From: an uncultured Fusicatenibacter sp.
GTDB lineage: Bacteria > Bacillota > Clostridia > Lachnospirales > Lachnospiraceae
Assembly (NCBI GenBank): GCA_902493585.1
Contig: CABUPZ010000055.1
Span: 1-16,751 of the forward strand
Direction: 5' to 3'
DNA length: 16,751 nt
Below are positions 8,226-15,082 of the stretch, one piece after another. The notes below the pieces were generated by a model, which searched no databases, was not told the DNA's origin, and worked only from the letters and a program-made list of their open reading frames with translations. The position numbers and the translations under genes were made by a program. How positions within the stretch are numbered: position 1 is the first letter of the stretch; each line of letters opens with the position of its first letter.

Positions 8226-8256
8226 TAGAAAATCCACCCAAACAGGAAAAGATTTA

Positions 8257-8285
8257 TTGTTTTTTTTTCGATAATCTGATAAAAT
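8257..8285 (+). promoter_or_regulatory. Probable promoter for the DUF1292 gene
   Basis: TTGTTT (8257-8262) lies 17 bp from TAAAAT (8280-8285, 5 of 6). A run of nine T residues sits between the -35 and -10. GATAAT at 8270 is an alternative -10. The -35 is weak. Confidence 0.5.
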
Positions 8286-8335
8286 TTCATGACAGGTACA
8301 GCGCCTGCCATCTCAAAAGAAAGAAGGATAACGTT

Positions 8336-8698
8336 ATGGATGAAAAATTCACTCAGTCCGCTGCCTGCAGCGGCGAATGCTCCACCTGCGGAAGCGACTG
8401 CGGGATCGATGCAAGCCAGCCGACCGTTACACTGACACTGGATGACGATACAGAGGTTGTCTGCGCAGTTTTGACGATTTTCCCGGCCGCCAACGGCAAC
8501 GAGTATATCGCGCTTCTGCCGCTGGACGAAAACGGCGAGAATCAGGACGGAGAAGTCTATCTCTATCGCTACTCTGAAACCGAAGGAGGACAGCCTTCTC
8601 TCGCAAACATCGAAGAAGACGAAGAATACCAGATTGCTGCCGATGCCTTCGACGAGATGCTGGACAACATGCAGTTCGACGAAGAAGAGGAAGATTGA
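8336..8698 (+). CDS. DUF1292 family protein (YrzB-like) with N-terminal Cys cluster
   Basis: A 120-residue, very acidic protein. The core from about residue 28 to 95 (VTLTLDDDTEVVCAVLTIF, NEYIALLPLDE, GEVYLYRYSE, NIEEDEEYQIAADAFDEML) is the DUF1292 pattern, a small beta-rich family of unknown function common in Firmicutes. Before it sits an extension with Cys11, Cys15, Cys18 and Cys22 (C-x3-C-x2-C-x3-C), a spacing that could bind zinc or an iron-sulfur cluster; this is inference. The C-terminus is a run of Asp/Glu. AAGGA lies 8 nt before the ATG. It has its own promoter and a strong terminator, so it is a single-gene unit. In many Firmicutes the family sits beside ruvX/yqgF and alaS; neither is present here. 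Confidence 0.85.
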   Translation: MDEKFTQSAACSGECSTCGSDCGIDASQPTVTLTLDDDTEVVCAVLTIFPAANGNEYIALLPLDENGENQDGEVYLYRYSETEGGQPSLANIEEDEEYQIAADAFDEMLDNMQFDEEEED

Positions 8699-8736
8699 TC
8701 CGGCGCAGGACATCCGGCGTCAAGGATGAAAAAAAG

Positions 8737-8790
8737 AGTGTCTTAGAATCAGAAGGCTTCAGCCCTGATTTTGAGGCACTTTTTTCTTTT
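8737..8790 (+). terminator. Intrinsic terminator after the DUF1292 gene
   Basis: A 16-bp stem (8737-8752 with 8765-8780, three G-U wobbles) is capped by a GGC/GCC mini-hairpin with a TTCA loop. It is followed by TTTTTTCTTTT. It lies about 40 nt after the stop codon. Confidence 0.9.
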
Positions 8791-8831
8791 CTCTTTTATT
8801 GCTCAACTGCGACTGATTCCGCTTACTCTTT

Positions 8832-8867
8832 TTAACATCTGTTTCTAAACCAATATAAAAGTATAAT
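8832..8867 (+). promoter_or_regulatory. Promoter for the XRE regulator
   Basis: TTAACA (8832-8837, 5 of 6) is 16 bp from TATAAA (8854-8859, 5 of 6). A perfect TATAAT follows at 8862-8867 and could be the -10 of an overlapping promoter with a poor -35. Either gives a short leader before the ATG at 8907. Confidence 0.6.
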
Positions 8868-8906
8868 GGAAATAAATACCAATACATACCACGGATGAGG
8901 TGAACT

Positions 8907-9230
8907 ATGCGAGATACAGATGTTATTCAGCACATTCAGGATTTGTGCAGAGAACGTGACTGGAGTTATTACCGTCTGGCTAAGGAGTCGGACATCCCCT
9001 ATTCCACGCTGAACAATATGATCAACCGTACCAATATTCCAACGATCCCGACGCTTCAAAGGCTCTGTGACGGCTTTGGAATCACGCTCTCCGATTTCTT
9101 TACCGAAAACTCGGACCGTCCGCAGCTGACCGTCGGGCAGCAGGAAGTCATTGAGCTTTACAACCGCCTGGATCACGAGAAAAAGAATGTCCTGCGAGCT
9201 TATATGAAAGGACTCCTCATGGAATTATAA
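8907..9230 (+). CDS. XRE/Cro-family helix-turn-helix regulator
   Basis: A 107-residue protein. Residues ~6-65 are a lambda-repressor-type HTH: DVIQHIQDLCRERDW, YYRLAKESDIPYSTLNNMI (helices 2-3, with STLNNMI as the likely recognition helix), then IPTIPTLQRLCDGFGITLSDFF. The rest (LTVGQQEVIELYNRLDHEKKNVLRAYMKGLLMEL) is a short helical tail probably used for dimerisation. Such small chromosomal regulators are widespread in Clostridia and their targets are usually unknown. GAGGTGA lies just upstream of the ATG. The gene sits alone between two terminators and is convergent with the aminopeptidase gene; no phage or toxin partner is adjacent. Confidence 0.9.
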   Translation: MRDTDVIQHIQDLCRERDWSYYRLAKESDIPYSTLNNMINRTNIPTIPTLQRLCDGFGITLSDFFTENSDRPQLTVGQQEVIELYNRLDHEKKNVLRAYMKGLLMEL

Positions 9231-9282
9231 AAGGTATCCCAAAAGCCATACATCCACGGCTTGAGGGATACCTTTCTTTTTT
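9230..9282 (+). terminator. Intrinsic terminator after the XRE gene, possibly bidirectional
   Basis: A perfect 11-bp stem AAAGGTATCCC/GGGATACCTTT (9230-9240 with 9265-9275) contains an inner AAGCC/GGCTT hairpin and is followed by TTTCTTTTTT. On the other strand ACCTTTTAT follows the stem, so it may also stop transcription of the convergent aminopeptidase gene. The stem starts in the XRE stop codon. Confidence 0.92.
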
Positions 9283-9318
9283 CACAGAAACTTCGGAAAC
9301 TCTTTCCTTACACAGAAA

Positions 9319-10620
9319 TCACAGAGAAAACCCATCCTCCGTCATATGTAACGGTGTCTCACAGAATTTTTTGATAAACTGCACCAGATACTCGGTGTCC
9401 AGCGTTCCCGCTGTCTCATAAGGCGAATGCATCGCAAGCTGTGCCAGTCCGATATCCACGCTGACGGCAGAAACCTGAGAGGTGGAAATTCCACCCAGGG
9501 TGGATCCGCCCGGGATGTTGGAATGGTTGGCGAAAATCTGATACGGAACGCCGGCATCCTGGCAGATTTTCTTTGTCACTGCCTCGGACATGGCATCTGT
9601 CGTATATTTCTGGTTTGCACTCTGTTTGATGACAATTCCCTGATTCATATAGACACGGCAGGCGGGATCATAATTCTCCGGGTGTGCCGGGTGCTGAGCA
9701 TGGGCGTTGTCCGCCGATACCAGAAAGCTGTCTGCGACTGCGCATTTCAGGGACAGGCTGTCCCCTCCAAGACCATTCCAGATCCGCTCCAGGGTATCTG
9801 CCAGGAATGTGGACGCAGCTCCCTGTTTCGTGCTGCTTCCAACCTCTTCGTTGTCAAAAACACAGTAAACAGAGATCTTCTCTGCGCCTTCCGCCGCCAG
9901 AAATCCTTCCAGCGTTCCATAAGCACACTGAAGATCGTCCAGTCTTGCGCTTCCCACATACTCCTCATCCATTCCATAGAACGTTGCCGGAACACGATTA
10001 TACAGAAACAGATCCATTCCCAGAATATCTTCCTTGGCCGCACTGCATCCGAGCGCTTCAAAGAAATGCTCCTTCGCATCCGATCCGCCGATGACCGGCA
10101 GCATATCTTTCTGTGCGTCATAGCTGAGGCTTTCGTTCATCTTACGGCTCAGATGGATCGGCATGTTGGGGATCATCGTCAGATTTCTTTCTGAATCCAC
10201 CAGTTCAGAACGTACTCCGTCCTCTGTCCGCACGATCACGCGGCCCGCAATTCCCAGCGGACGGTCCAGCCACGGCGCCATGATCATTCCGCCGTACCGC
10301 TCCACATTCAGGCGGGTATAGTTTCCATCTTCCAGAAACGGATTCTCCCCTTTGATCTTAAAAGAAGGGGAATCACTGTGGCTTGCCAGGATCTGGAATC
10401 CACCCTTCGGCTCCTGCGGGATCCGGAAGGCTATGATGGACGAACCGTTTCGTTTCGTATAATACTTTCCTCCGCGAACGACCGGAAACGCTTCTCTCTC
10501 CGGCAGATATACAAATCCCTCCTGCTCCAGTCTTCTGGAGATCTCCTGCACCGCGTGGAACGGGCTTGGGCTTTTGTCTATAAAGGAAATTAAGTCCAGG
10601 CTTCTCTCTTTTGCTGTCAT
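9319..10620 (-). CDS. apeB: M18 family aspartyl-type aminopeptidase
   Basis: A 433-residue di-zinc metallopeptidase of family M18, a cytosolic enzyme releasing N-terminal (often acidic) residues from peptides. Visible elements are SPSPFHAV at the N-terminus, ASHSDSP (His81, Asp83), ARLDDLQCAYG (Asp228, bridging metal), DNEEVGSSTKQGA (Glu258 catalytic base, Glu259), SADNAHAQHP (Asp304), the NIPGGSTLGGIS loop and AMHSPYE (His398). All family metal ligands appear present and the length is normal. GGAGGAGG lies 12 nt before the ATG, slightly far. A well-formed promoter lies about 45 nt upstream inside the remains of an SDR gene. It ends near the XRE terminator in convergent orientation. The symbol apeB is applied by family similarity. 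Confidence 0.93.
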   Translation of the reverse strand: MTAKERSLDLISFIDKSPSPFHAVQEISRRLEQEGFVYLPEREAFPVVRGGKYYTKRNGSSIIAFRIPQEPKGGFQILASHSDSPSFKIKGENPFLEDGNYTRLNVERYGGMIMAPWLDRPLGIAGRVIVRTEDGVRSELVDSERNLTMIPNMPIHLSRKMNESLSYDAQKDMLPVIGGSDAKEHFFEALGCSAAKEDILGMDLFLYNRVPATFYGMDEEYVGSARLDDLQCAYGTLEGFLAAEGAEKISVYCVFDNEEVGSSTKQGAASTFLADTLERIWNGLGGDSLSLKCAVADSFLVSADNAHAQHPAHPENYDPACRVYMNQGIVIKQSANQKYTTDAMSEAVTKKICQDAGVPYQIFANHSNIPGGSTLGGISTSQVSAVSVDIGLAQLAMHSPYETAGTLDTEYLVQFIKKFCETPLHMTEDGFSL

Positions 10621-10624
10621 AATG

Positions 10625-11171
10625 TTACTGTACCTCCTCCTTGAATTTTCTGTCTATAAAGTATAAACTATTTTGTCGGAAATAACAACGTAAACATTCT
10701 GACCACCTGTTCTTTCCGGCAACAGTTCCGCTGACTGATCTGTTACTCTTTCCGATGCCAGGAAGCACGTATGCTGAATTGGACGATACATCCAGGATCA
10801 CGCTCCCCTTTTTCATATGGTCAGAAAATTCCTGATTGACATACATGGTTCCCAGAGCATTCACCCTCAGAAGTTTCTCCGGATCTGCCATCGCCGGCGA
10901 AAGACCTGCGGCATGTATGACATTTCGGATTTCTCCGAAACTTTCCGCGAATTCCGCCAGGCTGCGTACCTCCTTCCGGTTTGAAACATCGCAGGTCTTC
11001 GCATATGCCTCATATCCAAGCACCTGAAGCTACTGTACCGCATCCTCCAGCTTTTTCATTCTTCTCCCTGATATTACAAGAATTTTATCTTTCGGCATAT
11101 ATTTTGCAGCTTCCAGCCCCATTCCCGAATCACCTCCGGTGATCACACAGACACTTTTCCTATTCTTTCAT
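10625..11171 (-). pseudogene. Decayed short-chain dehydrogenase/reductase (SDR)
   Basis: Pieces of a classical SDR are readable on the minus strand: KSVCVITGGDSGMGLEAAK (Rossmann glycine motif), ILVISGRR, DVSNRKEVRSLAEF, NVIHAAGLSP (the NAG-like motif), VNALGTMYVN and ILDVSSNSAYVLPG. Several lesions are visible. An extra A after the probable ATG at 11171 shifts the frame (removing one A gives MKNRKSVCVITGG). An in-frame TAG lies at 11030-11032. All homology stops after AYVLPG (about 10757), so the catalytic YxxxK helix and the substrate-binding C-terminus are gone. The remaining frame runs on without SDR features to a TAA at 10625. A shortened product from ATG 11023 would lack both the cofactor motif and the active site, so function is very unlikely. 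Confidence 0.85.
10660..10688 (-). promoter_or_regulatory. Promoter for the M18 aminopeptidase gene
   Basis: On the minus strand, TTGTTA (10683-10688, 4 of 6) and TATACT (10660-10665, 5 of 6) are separated by 17 bp. It lies within the residual frame of the SDR pseudogene, downstream of where SDR similarity ends. Confidence 0.6.
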
Positions 11172-11205
11172 CCTCTCTTCCAGAAAATCTTCTTTTCAAA
11201 ATCAA

Positions 11206-11274
11206 AGCGTGTTTGAAAATTCCTTTCCGCAGATTGTGACACGCCTCCTGCAGAAAGCCATTTTCGAACACGCT
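11206..11274. repeat. 69-bp imperfect palindrome
   Basis: Arms 11206-11227 and 11253-11274 (22 bp each, starting AGCGTGTTTGAAAA on the left) pair with two mismatches and one wobble. The 25-nt centre has an inner GCAG/CTGC. It lies between the SDR pseudogene and the ABC-F gene. The size and structure fit a dispersed REP/MITE-like intergenic repeat; a related stretch (TGTTTGAAAATT) occurs near 16158. It could also act as a terminator-like hairpin after ABC-F, but lacks a U-tract. Confidence 0.6.
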
Positions 11275-11365
11275 CTAAAGATATCCCTGACGGATTGACA
11301 AATTGTTTTCTTTTTGTTTCTAAGATGTTAAATCCATAAATTCATGATCCGTTTTTTATGCACGT
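11275..11365. other. Short spacer after the ABC-F gene
   Basis: This AT-rich stretch follows the ABC-F stop on the minus strand. I see no gene, convincing terminator or promoter in it. Confidence 0.4.
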
Positions 11366-12913
11366 TCAGTGATTGTCGACAACAGAACACCTCTTCAGCC
11401 CCTCCCTGGTCAGTTCGTATACTTCCGTGCATACTTCCTCGATAAATTTCCGGTCGTGGGAGACGCAGAGGATCGTTCCCTGATAATCTGCCAGGATCCG
11501 CCGGATCACCGGATTGGACATAGGAGAAAAGTTCCGTGTCGGTTCGTCCAGGATCAGTACATCACTTTCCTCCAGACTCATTTTCATAAAAAACAGCTTT
11601 GCTTTCTGTCCTCCCGACAGTTCCCGGATTGGATGTTCCATCTCCTCCGCTGTAAATTTCATACTTCCCAGCCAGGTCCGGATTCTGGTCAGTTCCTCCT
11701 TATCCCCTTTTGTCTGCAGAAAATCCAGCGGTGTTTTTTCCCCAGGAAGCAATTCTCCATAATTCTGAGGCATATAGGCGGCATGCAGGTCTTTCCTGCC
11801 GAGAAGCTCCTGCGCGATTCGCTTCAGGAGCGTAGTTTTTCCCACTCCGTTTTTTCCTATGATACAGACCTTTTCCGGTCCGCGGATCCTGAGATGGATC
11901 TTTTCTGCCAGCAATTTTCCGTCTGCTGTCAGCTGATCCAGTTCATAATCCAGAACCTCTTTCCCTTTTGGCATCGGAATCTGACGGCCCAGCCGGAGAT
12001 AGATCGCGTCCTCCGTATCCGGAACCTCTGTCCGTTCTTCCCACTGCTTTTCAAATCTCCGTTCCTGTGCCTTTACCGCATGCATTTTCTTTTTCAGAAG
12101 TCTTCCGCCGGAAGGGTTCTGCCTGGTGATCGTGGCCTGTTGGTATTCCACGGACTGCTGGATCCTGCGGAATTTCTCCTGCTGTTTCTCATACTCCCGC
12201 TTTTCGCTGCGTGCCTGTTCCTCCTGTCTTTGAAGGCTGTGTCTGCGTTCCTCCATGTACGTCCGGTATGGCACCCGCGCCACCGTCCAGCGCGGCTTCG
12301 TTTTCCGCATGGTCTGTTCCAGATGGATCACAGAATTTGCCGTCCGTTCCATCAGATATTCGTCATGAGAGATATACAGGACCGGAAGACTCGTCTGGCA
12401 GATGAAATCTTCCATCCATTCCAGCGTTTCCAGATCAATATCATTGGACGGCTCATCCAGCAGCAGAGCATCCGGGCGCTCCATCAGTATACGCGCCAGC
12501 TGAAGCTTCACCTTTTCCCCTCCTGACAAAGTGGCAACCTGCTGATCCGAATAAAAAAATTCCAGAGAAAATCCAAAATTTCTTCCGAGATCCGGCAGTT
12601 CCTTCGGCGTCCAGTCATAAAAAAGGGGATTTTCTGAAAAATACTCATAAACCTGGCGATTCTGAGATTCCTGCCCCATCTCCTGTGCCAGATAGCCAGT
12701 GCGCACTCCGTTTCGGATGATCTCGCCGCTCCAGGTCACATACTTCTCAACCAGTTGTTCTTGATGGATCAGTTTCAGAAGTGTAGACTTCCCATTTCCT
12801 TCCTCTCCGATCAGGACTGTTTTATCGCCCGGCCGCAGCACAAATGAAAAATCCTCGATCAGATTTCTCAGATCTTTTTTATGTGTGATTGTTAAATTCC
12901 GAATCTGAAGCAT
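11366..12913 (-). CDS. ABC-F family ATPase, probable ribosome-protection (antibiotic resistance) factor
   Basis: A 515-residue protein with two ABC ATPase domains and no membrane segment, the definition of ABC-F translation factors that bind the ribosomal E site. Domain 1 has Walker A GEEGNGKST (36-44), signature LSGGEK (129-134), Walker B LLLDEPSNDID and switch His in ISHD. The linker (about 205-315) is long, helical and highly charged, with a conserved-looking NPSGGRLLKKKMHAVKAQERRFEKQ. Domain 2 has GKNGVGKTT (353-361), LSGGQK, Walker B LILDEP and an unusual D-loop TRNFSP in place of the usual TNHLD. ATG 12913 is chosen because AAGGAGG lies 8 nt upstream; the open frame further upstream passes through a terminator hairpin. 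The regulated leader suggests drug-inducible expression, as for VmlR/Lsa/Vga-type proteins; which drug class is not predictable here. Confidence 0.9.
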   Translation of the reverse strand: MLQIRNLTITHKKDLRNLIEDFSFVLRPGDKTVLIGEEGNGKSTLLKLIHQEQLVEKYVTWSGEIIRNGVRTGYLAQEMGQESQNRQVYEYFSENPLFYDWTPKELPDLGRNFGFSLEFFYSDQQVATLSGGEKVKLQLARILMERPDALLLDEPSNDIDLETLEWMEDFICQTSLPVLYISHDEYLMERTANSVIHLEQTMRKTKPRWTVARVPYRTYMEERRHSLQRQEEQARSEKREYEKQQEKFRRIQQSVEYQQATITRQNPSGGRLLKKKMHAVKAQERRFEKQWEERTEVPDTEDAIYLRLGRQIPMPKGKEVLDYELDQLTADGKLLAEKIHLRIRGPEKVCIIGKNGVGKTTLLKRIAQELLGRKDLHAAYMPQNYGELLPGEKTPLDFLQTKGDKEELTRIRTWLGSMKFTAEEMEHPIRELSGGQKAKLFFMKMSLEESDVLILDEPTRNFSPMSNPVIRRILADYQGTILCVSHDRKFIEEVCTEVYELTREGLKRCSVVDNH

Positions 12914-12950
12914 TTCCTTTTCCTCCTTGTCCGCAGAACTGCTGACACAG

Positions 12951-12991
12951 AAAAAAATCTGCTTTTTCGCACGCTCCGAAAAAACAGATTT
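12951..12991 (-). terminator. Attenuator: intrinsic terminator just upstream of ABC-F
   Basis: On the minus strand, a 15-bp stem (5' arm 12977-12991, 3' arm 12955-12969, one G-U wobble, 7-nt loop) is followed by a run of seven T residues. It ends 38 nt before the ABC-F start codon and precedes its ribosome binding site, so it would abort the message before the gene. The 5' arm can pair alternatively with upstream segment 13047-13060. Confidence 0.88.
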
Positions 12992-13013
12992 CCCGTACGC
13001 AAAGAACACCGAT

Positions 13014-13034
13014 GCAGAAACTCCCGGTTTCTGC
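13014..13034 (-). promoter_or_regulatory. Hairpin inside the ABC-F leader
   Basis: GCAGAAAC and GTTTCTGC form a perfect 8-bp stem with loop CGGGA. It lies between the antiterminator segment and the terminator and would loop out when those two pair, bringing them together. Confidence 0.6.
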
Positions 13035-13176
13035 GGCGATGACAGAAAATCTATTTTTCAAAAGTATGCGAAAACAGTCCTGCTCTCTGCACAGCAGAAA
13101 CACTTCTGCCGGCAGCCCTGAATCCCCGGATGTTCAAAACCGCGGGGAACCGTATTTGTTACCTTTTGAAAAACGA

Positions 13177-13194
13177 TTATTTTGTCATCATCAT
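13177..13194 (-). CDS. Five-codon upstream ORF (MMMTK) in the ABC-F leader
   Basis: Three consecutive ATG codons followed by ACA, AAA and TAA. AAAGGAG (13208-13214) lies 13 nt before the first ATG, longer than ideal but the only ribosome site near the predicted transcript start. It stops 3 nt before the anti-antiterminator segment, exactly where a stalled ribosome would mask it. Very short upstream ORFs of this kind are known from attenuators of other ABC-F genes. Translation is inferred. Confidence 0.55.
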   Translation of the reverse strand: MMMTK

Positions 13195-13219
13195 GCTTTC
13201 TTTGCTGCTCCTTTACAAA

Positions 13220-13248
13220 ATTTTATGATACAAGCTTACTACAAACAA
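13220..13248 (-). promoter_or_regulatory. Promoter for the ABC-F leader
   Basis: On the minus strand, TTGTTT (13243-13248) and TAAAAT (13220-13225, 5 of 6) are separated by 17 bp. The predicted start (~13213) lies just before the upstream-ORF ribosome site, making the leader self-contained. Confidence 0.6.
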
Positions 13249-13297
13249 TTGGAATTTTCAAGGCAAAATGCAAAAAACTTCATTTATTGAACTTTAT

Positions 13298-15082
13298 TTA
13301 CTCCTCAATCTGCCTCAGCAGATACCGCCCAACGGTTCCGGCAAAATTCCGGATATCCCGGATATAAGCGAAGTCTTTCCCGAAAATCTTCCGCTCCGCC
13401 GCCAGTTCCTTCTCCTCCCCGGCAAACACGCCGAGCACCGCAACGCCCTGCTGTCTCAGCCGGAGTACCTCACGTGCCGTATCCTCCACCGCGTACTCCC
13501 CACAGTAAGGGGCAGGATTCCTGCTTCCGGGGCGGTTGATCAGCACATCATACGGTTTCCCGTCGCTGAGGACGATCAGGAGTTTCTGCGCCTCCTCTCT
13601 GGCAAGCAGATCCATTCCTGCCGCCCGGATTGCCAGACCGTCACGGTTGTTGGACGAAGTGATATACTCAAAAATATTTGCATTGTTCCTGCGGTCATCC
13701 TCATAATCCCGGAAGCGATGGAGGATCGTATAATCCCAGAAGGTACAGAAACTCATGACCCGGAACGGTATCTCCAGATTGCTCAGTGTCTCACTGAGAA
13801 TATATCCCTGCATGGCCACCTGTGCCTGCCGGCTTCTCTGAGATCCGCTGGCATCGATGAGCACATCCACCACAAAGTCCATCGCATCCTGTTTCTGTTC
13901 TTTTAAAAACAGACTTCCATGGGGGCACCGTCCCGCCTTCCACAGCCAGGACGGCACGATTCTTCCGCAGTCTGCCGGAAAATACTGCGTGTCCTCCCGC
14001 AGGACCAGGGCTTTTTTCAAGGCGCCTGTCAACAGCCGGATGTTCTGTTTTACCGCCCGGTGGGCGTCATAATAGGCGTGAATATTTTTATCCTTCTGCT
14101 TTCCCGCATAGGCGAGCTGATAATTTTTCTTTACCGGATGCTTCAGGATCCCTTCCGTATAATACAGGCTGCAGTCCCCGTGGAGCCCCCGGCAGAGTTT
14201 TTCGTTTCTCTGCTTTTCCTGTGCCGGGGTCAGCCATGTCTTTCCATAATTCAATTCCACATAGCTGTGGGTTTTTGCCAGGGTTTCCTCATCCACAACG
14301 ACGATTTTTTTCTTTTTCTTCTTTTGTTCCTCTTCGTTTCCCTCTTCCGCCGTCTGTTCTGGCGCTTCCGGCAGAGACGTCAGATCCAGCGAAAGCTTTT
14401 CCAGATAAGTCTCCAGGGCATCTTCATACAATTCTTCCGACAGAAAATCTTTCCAGGAAAATTCCCGCAGTTCCTCAATGGTCACCGCCAGCACCTGCTC
14501 CAGGGTTCCTCTTTTTCTCTCAAAATCCGGCTCCATCATCTGGTTGTAGAGAAGATCCGTCAGGCGGATCAATTCCCCGGTATCCTGAATTTTTTCCGCA
14601 GTCACAAGGAGCTCCAGCCACTTTCTGATATTGCCCGATGCCCGGTAGCCCGGATCCATCTGCAGCCGGATCCAGGCAAGCTGAAGCTGTCCCGGAGCGC
14701 TGGAACAGAGCATGGAAAATTCATGATCCAGCAGTTCCTCATAGGCGCGCCTCCGGATACCTTCCACACCCTTCCGCTCTTCCAGAAGCCGTCCGCTCAC
14801 CGCCGCCTCTGTCACCAGCGCAGCGATCATCTTCAACGGCGCCTCCATCGCGTGGCAGTAAATTTTTTTTACCAGATAAAGCTGATACGTTTCCCGGTCA
14901 AACCATTTTGCAAACGCACCCTGACGGATACCGTCATAAAGCGCACAGTATTTTTCCCGTCCGAACCGCTCCACATCCGGGCGGACCTCCAGCGTATAGT
15001 CTCCGCTCACCGTCCACACCAGATTACGGATGCGGTTCTCGATTTCCATCCGGTTCTCCGTCTCCGGGCGGGTTTCTTCCAT
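13298..15082 (-). CDS. VWA-domain protein (CobT/NorD-like), partner of MoxR ATPase
   Basis: A 594-residue protein without signal peptide. The N-terminal ~235 residues are helical. A strongly charged linker with a Glu run and six lysines follows (about 240-262). The C-terminal von Willebrand factor A domain has the metal-ion MIDAS motif DASGS (410-414), CTFWDYT, and LIVLSDGKPYD. This resembles the VWA subunits that work with MoxR-type AAA+ ATPases (cobaltochelatase CobT, NorD), which remodel or insert metal into client proteins. The client here is unknown and no chelatase or nitric-oxide reductase gene is near. ATG 15082 is chosen: it overlaps the MoxR stop as TGATG and has AAAGGAG 10 nt upstream, so translation is probably coupled. 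ATG 15106 is an in-frame alternative with no better site. No clear terminator follows. Confidence 0.85.
   Translation of the reverse strand: MEETRPETENRMEIENRIRNLVWTVSGDYTLEVRPDVERFGREKYCALYDGIRQGAFAKWFDRETYQLYLVKKIYCHAMEAPLKMIAALVTEAAVSGRLLEERKGVEGIRRRAYEELLDHEFSMLCSSAPGQLQLAWIRLQMDPGYRASGNIRKWLELLVTAEKIQDTGELIRLTDLLYNQMMEPDFERKRGTLEQVLAVTIEELREFSWKDFLSEELYEDALETYLEKLSLDLTSLPEAPEQTAEEGNEEEQKKKKKKIVVVDEETLAKTHSYVELNYGKTWLTPAQEKQRNEKLCRGLHGDCSLYYTEGILKHPVKKNYQLAYAGKQKDKNIHAYYDAHRAVKQNIRLLTGALKKALVLREDTQYFPADCGRIVPSWLWKAGRCPHGSLFLKEQKQDAMDFVVDVLIDASGSQRSRQAQVAMQGYILSETLSNLEIPFRVMSFCTFWDYTILHRFRDYEDDRRNNANIFEYITSSNNRDGLAIRAAGMDLLAREEAQKLLIVLSDGKPYDVLINRPGSRNPAPYCGEYAVEDTAREVLRLRQQGVAVLGVFAGEEKELAAERKIFGKDFAYIRDIRNFAGTVGRYLLRQIEE

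Larger units (their letters stand above)
12914..13213 (-). promoter_or_regulatory. ABC-F attenuator leader with mutually exclusive pairings
   Basis: Transcribed leader of about 300 nt. Segment 1 (13163-13173, TTTTTCAAAAG on the minus strand) begins 3 nt after the upstream-ORF stop. Segment 2 (13054-13064) is its exact 11-nt complement. Segment 2 extended (13047-13060, TGAAAAATAGATTT) is also complementary to the 5' arm of the terminator (12977-12991), with one bulge and two G-U pairs. Pairing 1:2 leaves the terminator free; a ribosome held on the upstream ORF would cover segment 1, freeing segment 2 to block the terminator. Further hairpins (CCCCG/CGGGG, GCAGAA/TTCTGC) fill the space between segments 1 and 2. 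Confidence 0.75.

Noticed and set aside
8074..8241. N-terminal extension of ilvE to 8241
   Set aside because: It would start upstream of the predicted promoter -10, lacks family similarity, and ATG 8073 has a strong ribosome site.
12914..13009. N-terminal extension of ABC-F to an upstream ATG at 13009
   Set aside because: It would be encoded by the terminator hairpin, has no family similarity, and the internal ATG 12913 has an excellent AAGGAGG.
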